In this document: positions 1 to 7,848 of the stretch, piece by piece
Numbering within the stretch: position 1 is the stretch's first letter
Layout of the letters: every line of letters begins with the position of its first letter
From: Muribaculaceae bacterium
GTDB lineage: Bacteria > Bacteroidota > Bacteroidia > Bacteroidales > Muribaculaceae
DNA length: 34,237 nt
Reading direction: 5' to 3'
Assembly: GCA_017620885.1 (NCBI GenBank)
Contig: JAGAUF010000093.1
Location: 1-34,237 of the forward strand
Program-made: the position numbers and the translations under genes
Notes under the pieces: generated by a model
The model's database searches: none
What the model was told of the DNA's origin: nothing
The model's input: the letters and a program-made list of their open reading frames with translations, nothing else

Positions 1-358
1 ACGCATAATACCGTCCTGTATCACCCTCTCTGTAAATCCCCCAATAACCGAAATATCCTCCGGAGCCACACACGCGTATCGCCCCTAAAGTCGGCTGAAA
101 TTTCACAACGCTATCCACATCTCGCATCAGAAGCCTTTTCCTGCGCAATAAGCTCCCGAGCGTAATCTCTTTCTCATTTGCTGAAATATAAGCAGCTCCG
201 TAAAATGCGGCGAACCACGCAAGAATGATAAAAAGAGATAGAAGCGTTGCCATTATCGGCTTCTCGGGTATTGATATAATGTCTGCTGCGAGAATAACGG
301 TAGGTAAAATTATGGAAATGGCCTTGACATAGCCACTGTATCTGACCTTGGATTTCAT
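1..358 (-). CDS. PH-domain-like membrane protein, 3' end cut by window edge
   Basis: An open frame runs on the minus strand from an ATG at 358 to the window edge without a stop, giving 119 residues. It begins MKSKVRYSGYVKAISIILP, has two hydrophobic segments (about residues 10-27 and 42-60), then a soluble part containing RVCGSGGYFGYWGIYREGD. Two N-terminal membrane helices followed by a GSGGxFGYxG motif resemble the bacterial PH-domain membrane proteins of Bacteroidales as I remember them; their function is not established. The start lies two bases beyond the stop of the upstream HU/SPOR gene, so the two are probably co-transcribed and perhaps translationally coupled. The C-terminal part lies outside the window. 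The frame is confident; the family is moderately so. Confidence 0.7.
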   Translation of the reverse strand, partial: MKSKVRYSGYVKAISIILPTVILAADIISIPEKPIMATLLSLFIILAWFAAFYGAAYISANEKEITLGSLLRRKRLLMRDVDSVVKFQPTLGAIRVCGSGGYFGYWGIYREGDTGRYYA

Positions 359-360
359 CG

Positions 361-1314
361 TTATATAGGAGCATCCCATATCCAACTCTGACCGAAACGG
401 CTTTTCACAGCATCGGAATTCATAGCGGCCACTACTTCTGTGCGGTCGGCCGATGAAGTGGCGCTAATCATAAAGATCTTTTTCCCTTCGATGATTTCAA
501 TGTCATTGTTGTCGCCTGAGCGCTGATCAAGAAATGCCTCACACTCGGATTTGGTCTTGAATGAGCCGACGATAAGATAACTCTTCCCGGCGCAGTCAGC
601 TGTCTTTACAAAACTCGGACCGGTTTTAACAGCCGGTTTTGATGCCGTTGGCGTTATAGGTTGTGTAGCTTCCGCAATCACCTTTTTCACCTTAACGGTT
701 GTTAGCGGCACAACAGAGGCGAAATCCTGCTGACGACTATCACTGCTCAATGGTAAGAACACGGAGAAGCAGATTGTCAGGACACAGATAAACATCGCTG
801 CGGCCTTTGCAAACCGTTTGTTGATGGCGATATAAAAATACTTGTCGGGACGATAGAGACGTGAGAAATCGTCGCGTGTTTCCGTATTCTCTTGCTCTTC
901 GCCAAATTTGCTGATGGGGTAATAGCCGAGCATCTCGGAGAAGCCGGCGGAATTGTATCGCTGCCGGAATGTAATCTTTTCATTCTCATCGCAATGAAGC
1001 GTTCCGACATTCCCGATAGTTGCCTCCCCCTCCGATTTGAGAATCGTGCGAAGTTCCTCTGTCTCTTCATCGAGAATCGACCGGGCGGACTCATAACTGA
1101 TTCCCTCTCGTCGTGAAATGGAATTGGCAACAAGACCGTCGTTATTGGATATCGACGAATTGAAGCATATTTCGCGTGACGGTGGCATCATCATACCGCC
1201 GCGACCGTCTGTATACGCATTGTGCCGCAGACTCAGAAATGCTCCGAAGCCCGGCAAAATAACGCACTCATGGCGGCGTAAAAGATACTCGATATGTAGC
1301 GGTAAGTGGTACAA
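361..1314 (-). CDS. HU-like / SPOR domain cell-envelope protein
   Basis: A 317-residue protein with three parts. Residues 1-130 resemble the HU-like (CCDC81-type prokaryotic HU) region of Bacteroidota proteins, with the typical opening HIEYLLRRHECVILPGFGAF. One transmembrane segment lies at about 171-191, and the C-terminal part from about 243 resembles a SPOR domain (KSYLIVGSFKTKSECEAFLD). SPOR domains bind denuded septal peptidoglycan, so the protein probably spans the inner membrane with SPOR in the periplasm and the HU-like part in the cytoplasm. It may link envelope or division sites to a cytoplasmic partner; that is inference. A strong Bacteroidota promoter lies just upstream (1336-1366), and the PH-domain gene follows two bases after the stop. 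Confidence 0.85.
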   Translation of the reverse strand: MYHLPLHIEYLLRRHECVILPGFGAFLSLRHNAYTDGRGGMMMPPSREICFNSSISNNDGLVANSISRREGISYESARSILDEETEELRTILKSEGEATIGNVGTLHCDENEKITFRQRYNSAGFSEMLGYYPISKFGEEQENTETRDDFSRLYRPDKYFYIAINKRFAKAAAMFICVLTICFSVFLPLSSDSRQQDFASVVPLTTVKVKKVIAEATQPITPTASKPAVKTGPSFVKTADCAGKSYLIVGSFKTKSECEAFLDQRSGDNNDIEIIEGKKIFMISATSSADRTEVVAAMNSDAVKSRFGQSWIWDAPI

Positions 1315-1335
1315 TTGACTCTCTATATAACCCTA

Positions 1336-1366
1336 CAAAATTACTACTTTTTCCTTGTCCGACAAA
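1336..1366 (-). promoter_or_regulatory. Bacteroidota promoter of the HU/SPOR operon
   Basis: On the minus strand, TTTG (1363-1366) and TAATTTTG (1336-1343) are separated by exactly 19 bases, matching the Bacteroidota primary sigma consensus TTTG-N19-TAnnTTTG. Transcription would start near 1330, about 15 bases before the ATG at 1314. The TTTG of the -33 element belongs to a second TAATTTTG (1363-1370), which could act as another -7 element but has no matching -33. Confidence 0.8.
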
Positions 1367-1542
1367 ATTAATCAGACCCTTTTTTAAACGAAATTTTTTA
1401 ACTCCCTTATTTTGAGCCTTTTCCACTTTATAAATAAGAACACTCATTTTCATCCCCTCGCAGGACTGACATTTATTAGTTTTCCGATGTATTTTTTTAA
1501 TATATTCTTCTCTCGGTATTTAATATTGCCCCACGAAAACTT

Positions 1543-2376
1543 TTATTTTTTCGGAATCCACGCATCGACGAGCCGCTCATCCACCCCCTTGCGCAGAGCA
1601 ATCTCACGGTCGGCCTGAGCTTCCGCCGGAAGAAATCGCTTGCGGTGTATATAGCCACGAAGCAGATACAGCTCGCCCGAGTCAGGATATTTGTCGATGC
1701 CTTCATTGACTATGCTTCGGCTTTTGTCAAAGTCCTCATCGAGAATCAGCATACGTCCCAAATCATAATAATATCGTGGGGAGGGGGAGGCTTTTATCGC
1801 ACGCTCAATCAGCGCTTCCGCCCCTTGCCGATTGCCGGAAATCTCCTTACATTGCGCCAGCATAGCCAATAGAACGTCGTCTTTCGTCGTGTCGCAGACC
1901 AGAACATTAAGATCCTTCTCTGCCCCCTTGAAATCTTCACGCATCATATTGCATGTAGCGCGAAGAAGCCGCGGACGCATCAGCGTGCTGTCTATTTCAA
2001 GCGCACGTGTCAGATCTGCTATGCATTCCTCCGGACGGTTCATCTCAAGAAACAGACCGCCACGGTTGGTCAATAATACAGTAGAAGAGGGAGAAATGTT
2101 CAGACCCACACTATAGCTCTCAAGCGCCTCGTCCCATTTGCCGAGACCTGCCTGCACAAGCCCGAGATTTGACAGAAGAAGTGCGTTCTGACGGCTTCCC
2201 GGTTCCATTCGCAAAGCCGATTTTAAACACCGTTCTGCGTCCGGCAGACGATTCTCCTTAATATAATAATTGGCCGAATCCACCAGCTCCAGACGTTCCT
2301 GCCCATTTGCCGTCGCGCTCGCAGCTGCAATTGCAATCCATATTGCAATTCTCCTCATCATTCCTGCCGCTCTCAT
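1543..2376 (-). CDS. Secreted tetratricopeptide repeat protein
   Basis: A 277-residue protein with an N-terminal signal peptide (MMRRIAIWIAIAAASATANG, from the second or third methionine) and TPR helices over most of the mature part, for example NALLLSNLGLVQAGLGKWDE and VLLTNRGGLFLEMNRPEECI. TPRs are protein-protein scaffolds, and an exported TPR protein of this kind probably works in the periplasm; no partner can be named. Translation may begin at 2376 or at the internal methionines at 2361 or 2358, which put the basic n-region directly before the hydrophobic core. A 47-bp direct repeat lies just upstream. No strong terminator is seen between its stop and the HU/SPOR promoter. Confidence 0.8.
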   Translation of the reverse strand: MRAAGMMRRIAIWIAIAAASATANGQERLELVDSANYYIKENRLPDAERCLKSALRMEPGSRQNALLLSNLGLVQAGLGKWDEALESYSVGLNISPSSTVLLTNRGGLFLEMNRPEECIADLTRALEIDSTLMRPRLLRATCNMMREDFKGAEKDLNVLVCDTTKDDVLLAMLAQCKEISGNRQGAEALIERAIKASPSPRYYYDLGRMLILDEDFDKSRSIVNEGIDKYPDSGELYLLRGYIHRKRFLPAEAQADREIALRKGVDERLVDAWIPKK

Positions 2377-2402
2377 TATCTAAATAAAATTATTAAAACA
2401 AT

Positions 2403-2505
2403 GTCATTGAGGACCATAGTATAATTAATATACAATAGTATAATAAATATAAAATAAAGTCATTGAGGACCATAGTATAATTAATATACAATAGTATAAT
2501 AAATA
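2403..2505. repeat. Two copies of a 47-bp direct repeat upstream of the TPR gene
   Basis: Bases 2403-2449 and 2459-2505 are identical over 47 bases (beginning GTCATTGAGGACCATAG) and separated by 9 bases, a 56-bp period. The repeat is AT-rich apart from its first 14 bases and lies 27-129 bases upstream of the TPR gene, where its promoter should be. It may be a duplicated promoter or operator, but I find no clean TTTG/TAnnTTTG pair inside it. Confidence 0.9.
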
Positions 2506-2661
2506 CAATCCTTTTTTCCTCACCGCAAAATTAATGTTTTTCTTCCACACTCCCAAATTCACCCTTCCCTCTATCCGTATCTTCCGTGTCTATCCGTATA
2601 CTTCCCCCTAACATCCCCCGTAAAGGGCCGGCCCATCGGCCGGCTGTAAACAGCGCAGCTG

Positions 2662-2697
2662 CCACCGACCTTAATGTCCCTAAACTCCTTAAACTTA
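2662..2697. repeat. Degenerate 9-bp repeat tract, copy A
   Basis: Four roughly 9-bp units (CCACCGACC, TTAATGTCC, CTAAACTCC, TTAAACTTA) follow a short GC-rich segment GTAAACAGCGCAGCTG. The unit pattern matches the cleaner tract at 2901-2945, so the two are probably related modules. Together they account for much of the 2377-3020 gap, in which I see no credible gene. Confidence 0.6.
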
Positions 2698-2900
2698 AAG
2701 TTCTTAATCTCCTTACCTCCCTCCCGTATCAATTCCGCAAATTCCCGCATCGATTTCCGCCGTCGAATCCCCAATTGATTCGTGCCGTGAAATCCCCATT
2801 GATCGCGCACACCCAACCACCATATTATCACATATTTGCGCGTTGATCCCCCGTTAATTCCCCCGATAACTCCGCCCACCGTAAACGGCGTGGCTGGTCC

Positions 2901-2945
2901 TTACCGACCTTACCGACCCTAATGACCCTACCGACCTTAATGACC
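2901..2945. repeat. Five tandem 9-bp units, copy B
   Basis: Five contiguous 9-mers fit the pattern [CT]TA[AC][TC]GACC: TTACCGACC twice, then CTAATGACC, CTACCGACC and TTAATGACC. A GC-rich segment GTAAACGGCGTGGCTG (2881-2896) precedes them, resembling the one before copy A. On the other strand the unit reads GGTCATTAA or GGTCGGTAA. The tract ends 19 bases before the dsbD terminator. Confidence 0.8.
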
Positions 2946-2963
2946 CGACATAAATAATAAAAT

Positions 2964-2994
2964 GGAGGCGAATATCATTTCGACATTCGCCTCC
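2964..2994 (-). terminator. Intrinsic terminator of the thiol-redox operon
   Basis: On the minus strand a perfect 10-bp stem (GGAGGCGAAT with ATTCGCCTCC) encloses an 11-base loop and is followed by ATTTTATTATTT. It sits 26 bases after the dsbD stop and should end transcription of the operon. Confidence 0.85.
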
Positions 2995-3020
2995 GGAATA
3001 TGATTCTTTAAAGAGTGATT

Positions 3021-5027
3021 TTACTTGCTCTTGGCGTAGTTATCCTTGCCTTGCTGGAGGAATTTCTTGTAGCCGGGCACGTCCTCTTTATAGACAAACG
3101 GTGCGGCAAGAGGCTTGCCGTTGTTGTCGAGCAGAACGTGGAACGGCTGAGCGTTGGCTCCGAACTTCGAGCGCTGCAGATAGCTCCACTTGTCACCTAC
3201 GGTGCGGAGCGTTCTCACGGTGCCGTCGGTCTCGGTAACCTGCATAGGAGCAGGAAGAGCCTTCTTTTCGTCCACCATCAAGGTGATGAGCACGTAGTCG
3301 TTGTCGATCGTAGACTTAACGTCAGGATCGGTCCAGACTGCAGCCTCCATCTTGCGGCAATTGACGCAACCGTAGCCGGAGAAGTCTACCAATACAGGCT
3401 TGTCGAGCTGTTTGGCCAGCTTCATTCCTTCCTCAAAATCGTCTACCTGAGCGGTAACTTCACCTTCGTAGAGAGAGAAGTCTTGCGTCGACATCGGAGG
3501 CGAGAAGGCGCTGATGGATTTCAGCGGCGCACCCCAAAGGCCGGGGAGCATATAGACGGCGAACGCAAACGAGATGCAGGCGAGCATGAAGCGCGTCACA
3601 CCGCATTTCTCCACTTCGTCATCGTGCGGGAAGCGAAGCTTGCCGAGCAGATAAACACCGAGAAGGAAGAAGATGACGATCCAAAGCGAAACGAATACCT
3701 CACGGTCGAGTATACGCCAGTTGTAGGCGAGGTCGGCTACGGAGAGGAACTTGAGTGCCAAAGCTAATTCGAGGAAGCCAAGCACTACCTTCACCGTATT
3801 CATCCATCCACCGCTCTTCGGCATCGATTTCAGCATTGTCGGGAACATTGCGAAAAGCGAGAACGGAAGGGCAAGGGCCAGTGCGAAACCGAACATTCCG
3901 ATTGCCGGAGAGATAAAGTTGCTCGTCGCTGCTGCCTCTACAAGCAGAGTACCGATAATCGGGCCCGTGCAGGAGAAGGAAACCAGTACAAGCGTGAAGG
4001 CCATGAAGAACACTGAAAGCATACCCGTCGTGGAGTCGACTTTCGAGTCCATCTTATTGGTCCATGACGCAGGAAGGGTAAGCTCGAAACCTCCCATAAA
4101 GGAGATTGCGAAGACTACGAGCAGAAGGAAGAATATGATATTGAAGATGGCGCTTGTAGCGAGGTCGTTCAGTGCCGATGCTCCGAAGATGGCCGTCACT
4201 ATCAATCCGAGTGCAACGTATATCACGATGATTGAGAGACCGTAGATTGCGGCTGTCATCACCGATTTCCTCTTATCCTTGTTTTGCTTGAGGAAGAACG
4301 ATACCGTCATAGGAATCATAGGCCATACGCACGGAGTGACAAGTGCGATCAGACCACCGATGAATCCCGCGATAAAAATATACCACAGAGATGTCTCCTC
4401 TTCCTGAGGATTTGTCTCAAACGCCTTGAGCTCAGCCTCTACGTTTGTCCACCATCCTTTGTCTGTCTCGACATTTGCCGTTGCCGGCGCAGCTGTTGCG
4501 TCTGCTATGGAATCGGTCATTTCAGTAAGAGTCTCTGTCCCGTCGGCAGCCTCTTCTGTTTCCTCATCCTTACCATCTCCTTTTACGGGTGATGTGCCGC
4601 TCAACTTCTTTGAGGCAAACAATGGCACGCAGCCTGAATCGTTGCACGCCTGACCTTTCACCTCAATGTTTACGTCAAACTTTTCAGCCGTAGCTTTCAG
4701 TTTTTGCGTGAAGGTCACCGTGCCGGAGTAATAATACTGATCTACCTCGAAGACATCGTCAAATTCCTTCGTGTAGTTCTTGTTTGCTGTCGGCTTGCCG
4801 ACCTTCTTGGCGCCTTTGACGTCAATGTAAAATTCCAGCGGATTGGATCCTCCCGCCGGGTTGTTCTGGGCATACATGTGATACCCCGGCGCTATTGTAG
4901 CCGTGGCTACAACCGAAGGATTCTCCGTCTTGTCGCCAACAAGCTTGAAGCTCCATGTCACTGCATTGACAGCATAGCAACTAAGGGCTGCGAAAACCGT
5001 CAGTAGTGTCAATAAATACTTTCTCAT
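3021..5027 (-). CDS. dsbD: Thiol:disulfide interchange protein DsbD
   Basis: A 668-residue DsbD with all three expected modules. After a signal peptide, an N-terminal periplasmic domain carries a cysteine pair (C128, C133 in QACNDSGCVPLF). An acidic linker (about 150-205) leads to a CcdA-like membrane domain whose redox cysteines are in ALVTPCVWPMIPMT (C233) and VSFSCTGPIIGT (C353). A C-terminal thioredoxin-like domain has GYGCVNCRKM (C554, C557). The family moves electrons from cytoplasmic thioredoxin across the inner membrane to periplasmic thiol proteins. It is the last gene of a minus-strand operon, 26 bases after the Omp28-like gene and followed by a strong terminator. The two CXXC-bearing lipoprotein and TlpA neighbours are its likely electron acceptors. 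Confidence 0.93.
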   Translation of the reverse strand: MRKYLLTLLTVFAALSCYAVNAVTWSFKLVGDKTENPSVVATATIAPGYHMYAQNNPAGGSNPLEFYIDVKGAKKVGKPTANKNYTKEFDDVFEVDQYYYSGTVTFTQKLKATAEKFDVNIEVKGQACNDSGCVPLFASKKLSGTSPVKGDGKDEETEEAADGTETLTEMTDSIADATAAPATANVETDKGWWTNVEAELKAFETNPQEEETSLWYIFIAGFIGGLIALVTPCVWPMIPMTVSFFLKQNKDKRKSVMTAAIYGLSIIVIYVALGLIVTAIFGASALNDLATSAIFNIIFFLLLVVFAISFMGGFELTLPASWTNKMDSKVDSTTGMLSVFFMAFTLVLVSFSCTGPIIGTLLVEAAATSNFISPAIGMFGFALALALPFSLFAMFPTMLKSMPKSGGWMNTVKVVLGFLELALALKFLSVADLAYNWRILDREVFVSLWIVIFFLLGVYLLGKLRFPHDDEVEKCGVTRFMLACISFAFAVYMLPGLWGAPLKSISAFSPPMSTQDFSLYEGEVTAQVDDFEEGMKLAKQLDKPVLVDFSGYGCVNCRKMEAAVWTDPDVKSTIDNDYVLITLMVDEKKALPAPMQVTETDGTVRTLRTVGDKWSYLQRSKFGANAQPFHVLLDNNGKPLAAPFVYKEDVPGYKKFLQQGKDNYAKSK

Positions 5028-5053
5028 CGTTTCTTATATGTCAGATTGGTTTT

Positions 5054-5866
5054 TTATTCTTTCACTTTGGCTTCTGTAGCGTTGAATACTGTACCCTTCG
5101 GCTGACCTACGAAGCAGGCAACATTGCAATTCTCTGCTTTCCATCCTTCTTTAAGCGTCAGCTCATATTCTCCCTCAACTTCCTGAAGAATGGTGAAGCC
5201 GCTGCCGATTGACTCGCCCCACGTGCCGTTGAACGAACCACGCAACACGTGATTGAACGTATAATTCTCATAAGTCGCGCCGCTCGGCCCTTCCTGAGTG
5301 CCGATGATGCCGTCTTCTGTAAGATACATCGTCAGATTCAATTCATCTGCATAGTTGTCTACGAAGGTAACTTTATAATGTGCCTTCACTTTGCGGGTGG
5401 ATTCATCGTAGTCGGTCGTTACCTCCACATTGAGCGGCGACGGAACGGCAAAAGCCTTCATTGCAACGCCCGACCAACGGCGAACGTTGGTCGAAATATC
5501 GCCGAAATCAAACATCGCCGCAGGGAAGTTGGGATGGAACTCATTATAAATATCCGTTGCCACATCGCTGCGCAAGTCAAGACCGTCGATCGGAAGGGTG
5601 AAGTTGCCCGGACCGTCGGGAAGGGTGGGGTGAAGGCATATTGCAACTGCCTTGCCATCCAATGCCTCGGTTATGTCGTGAACCGCTTCGGCGCCTTTCG
5701 GACAATTGACGCATCGCATACCCGTGAACTCCATTATCAGAAGATTCTTCGAGGCATCCGGCTTTTCATACGGAATATAACGGTCAGCCTCAGAGACGTC
5801 TTCGCATGACGTAAGCGCAAGCGACGCTCCGATTGCCATCATCAAGGTGTATTTTGTAAGTTTCAT
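5054..5866 (-). CDS. Omp28-like lipoprotein with a thioredoxin-type CXXC
   Basis: A 270-residue lipoprotein precursor: the signal sequence ends in a lipobox LTSC with acylated Cys at residue 21. The opening of the mature domain, LLIMEFTGMRCVNCPKGAEA, carries a CVNC redox motif (C52, C55) in a thioredoxin-like context. A beta-rich second half follows, with a second cysteine pair CNVAC (C247, C251). This arrangement fits the Omp28-related outer-membrane lipoproteins of Bacteroidota. The gene lies 17 bases after the barrel gene and 26 bases before dsbD, so a role as thiol reductase or thiol relay at the outer membrane fits, though it is not demonstrated. The CVNC is shared with the C-terminal domain of DsbD. 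Confidence 0.82.
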   Translation of the reverse strand: MKLTKYTLMMAIGASLALTSCEDVSEADRYIPYEKPDASKNLLIMEFTGMRCVNCPKGAEAVHDITEALDGKAVAICLHPTLPDGPGNFTLPIDGLDLRSDVATDIYNEFHPNFPAAMFDFGDISTNVRRWSGVAMKAFAVPSPLNVEVTTDYDESTRKVKAHYKVTFVDNYADELNLTMYLTEDGIIGTQEGPSGATYENYTFNHVLRGSFNGTWGESIGSGFTILQEVEGEYELTLKEGWKAENCNVACFVGQPKGTVFNATEAKVKE

Positions 5867-5883
5867 TTTGGTTCGCTGTCTTT

Positions 5884-7659
5884 TTAGAAATTATATGAGT
5901 ATGAAAGATTGAAACCGCGGGTAGCCGGCACAAGACGGCAGACACCACCCGAGCAATTGAAGCCGGCACGCGTGCGGCCATAGCCGAACGAGAAGCGGTT
6001 GGCTTTATAGTTATAGGTTATAAGACCCTCGTAATAGTTGGTCTTCGTTGTGCCGAGATTATACGTATCGGATACGGTAATCATCCAGTGCGGTGCAAGC
6101 GACAGCTCTACAAGACCCGAAATCCAGTCGCCGCGGTCCTGTTTCGTAGTCAGATACTGAACCTCCCAGCGCAACTGAGTCTTCTTCGCCATTTTCCACT
6201 GACCTTCGAGAACAAACGTATTGGCCGTTACCATTGCGCCGTTCACTCCGTGACCCTCAATCACCTCCTGATTGTATTTCTGGAAGAGATAGAAGAGCGT
6301 CAAGGACACATTCTTCGATACCTTCTTCTTAATCTCAAAGTTAAGGTCGGCATAGTTCAGACTGCCGATTTTCCAGAAAGCAGCGCCGAAGTTGTCCGAT
6401 CCGGGGTAGGGGTCGTTCTTATCTGCGCCCTCCGGAACGTTGCGGTCAAGAGCCGAGATGTAGCTGCTGGTGAGTCGGACTTCCGTACCGTATTTTCCAC
6501 CTAAAGCAGTGCCACGTTTGAATTTATAACCGATTTCGGCTTGGAATGCCCATTCGCCGTCAGGCTGTGTGGCGTAAGGATACATAGCGGCAAGTGCGTA
6601 TGTCTGCGTCATCGTAAAGGCCGGAAGATGGTTGATGAAGGAGGAGATGCTTTCGGCATCCACCATACGGTCGGAGCGGAAGCTCATATTGTCGCTGCGC
6701 TTTGCCTGAATGTATGCGCTGAGTCCACGAGAAGCGTATGTCACGGAAAGAAGTTCGGCGTGACCACGGCGATATGTATAGTGGTTCAGCGAGTTCGGGT
6801 CGTTGTTCTTGGTGGCATATTCAGCCAAAATGTCGAAGTCGTGGAGACGAAGTTTCACACGACCGTCGAATGCTGCCGTGTTCTGCGGGAAATGCAGCTT
6901 ATATTCAGCATCAGGCGTCAGCACAAGCTGATTCTTGCCGGATTCGTGCTTGCCGACGTATGATACGCCCAGTGACAGACCCACGCGAGGGGAGAAGGCG
7001 TTCTTGAAACTTTCATCAAGTGTCCATTCTGCATCGCCGCCCCAGATCCACGACGAATTGTGTTCCCAGTAGCGGCGCTGCTTGCCGGCCAGTCCGGTCA
7101 GATATACACCACTTGCAGGATTCAGTTTAAGACGTCCACCGCGCAATGCATTATCAACGCCGAGACTGCGCTCCTGATAAGTGCGCAGGATCAGACCCGA
7201 ACCGAATTGCTCGTAGAAATCTCCTACCGTGAGCTGCGCCCATTTATAATGGCCTGTTGCCCAGATATAGGGAACACCCCATCCTTTGAAATCATTTTCA
7301 TAACCCGGCAACGGCCATTTCATAAACTCGAAACGTCCGCCTATCGAGATGTAAGGTGCATTGATTGTGAGATCGAAATAAGTGTTGTTAAGCACTTTTC
7401 CGTCCGGCAGCTCCGTGCCGATTCTCTCGTCGTCCTGAGCAAAGAGAAATTGTGTCTGTATACTTCCTGTGGCGCGGACTTTGCTCCACCACGAGTCTTT
7501 CGTAACGGGACGTTCCACAGGCTCCGCTGCCATCACCTGTTCTCCCATATACGTTCTGGGTACTATCACAGAATCGGGCTTTGCTTCTTGTGCAAATGCC
7601 TGCGCGCAGAGTGCGGCTGCCGCAAGCCCCATCGTGATTCTTTTGCCTTTCGTTTTCAT
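5884..7659 (-). CDS. Outer-membrane beta-barrel protein, DUF6029-like
   Basis: A 591-residue protein with a cleavable signal peptide (MGLAAAALCAQAFAQ) and then alternating aromatic/polar strands ending in FNLSYSYNF, the terminal phenylalanine typical of proteins handled by the BAM machinery. The pattern matches the uncharacterised DUF6029-type barrels of Bacteroidales as I recall them. The mature protein has only two cysteines, both in NCSGGVCRLVP near the C-terminus (C569, C574). It lies between a TlpA-like gene and an Omp28-like CXXC lipoprotein gene, so it may be a substrate of the redox pathway, a partner of the lipoprotein or a transporter linked to it. The function is unknown. Confidence 0.8.
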   Translation of the reverse strand: MKTKGKRITMGLAAAALCAQAFAQEAKPDSVIVPRTYMGEQVMAAEPVERPVTKDSWWSKVRATGSIQTQFLFAQDDERIGTELPDGKVLNNTYFDLTINAPYISIGGRFEFMKWPLPGYENDFKGWGVPYIWATGHYKWAQLTVGDFYEQFGSGLILRTYQERSLGVDNALRGGRLKLNPASGVYLTGLAGKQRRYWEHNSSWIWGGDAEWTLDESFKNAFSPRVGLSLGVSYVGKHESGKNQLVLTPDAEYKLHFPQNTAAFDGRVKLRLHDFDILAEYATKNNDPNSLNHYTYRRGHAELLSVTYASRGLSAYIQAKRSDNMSFRSDRMVDAESISSFINHLPAFTMTQTYALAAMYPYATQPDGEWAFQAEIGYKFKRGTALGGKYGTEVRLTSSYISALDRNVPEGADKNDPYPGSDNFGAAFWKIGSLNYADLNFEIKKKVSKNVSLTLFYLFQKYNQEVIEGHGVNGAMVTANTFVLEGQWKMAKKTQLRWEVQYLTTKQDRGDWISGLVELSLAPHWMITVSDTYNLGTTKTNYYEGLITYNYKANRFSFGYGRTRAGFNCSGGVCRLVPATRGFNLSYSYNF

Positions 7660-7710
7660 GTTGTTGGATTGTAAGGGCTTTGTTGTTGTTATTGTTTATA
7701 AACGACATAG

Positions 7711-7731
7711 CCCCCCGATTAAATCGGCGGG
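7711..7731 (-). promoter_or_regulatory. Leader hairpin before the barrel gene
   Basis: In minus-strand RNA, CCCGCCGATTT pairs with AATCGGGGGG with few mismatches, forming a compact GC-rich hairpin about 50 bases upstream of the barrel gene. No U-run follows, so a terminator is unlikely. It may stabilise a processed mRNA 5' end or modulate translation; this is inference. Confidence 0.4.
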
Positions 7732-7799
7732 CACAAGATAGCTTTGGCCTTATATGGCTCTTCCGCTGTCTTTCACGAATTTACGTCATTTCAACAGAA

Positions 7800-7832
7800 A
7801 GAGACGCGGCGGCATTTTGCCTCCGTATCTCT
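7800..7832 (-). terminator. Hairpin between tlpA-like gene and barrel gene
   Basis: Minus-strand RNA can form a stem with segments AGAGA/TCTCT, CGG/CCG and GGCA/TGCC, interrupted by small mismatches, around an AAA loop. A weak T-rich tail (TTCTGTTG) follows. It begins 16 bases after the TlpA stop, where a partial terminator or an mRNA-stability element would lower expression of the downstream genes relative to tlpA. Confidence 0.5.
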
Positions 7833-7848
7833 TCTGTGTGGTTAGTCT

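Noticed and set aside
2571-2879. 102-codon minus-strand frame in the repeat-rich gap
   Set aside because: It is built from GC-rich segments and 9-bp repeats whose period keeps the frame open; no signal, promoter or family.
3015-3767. 250-codon frame antisense to dsbD
   Set aside because: Charged, low-order composition and no motif; it overlaps conserved DsbD coding sequence.
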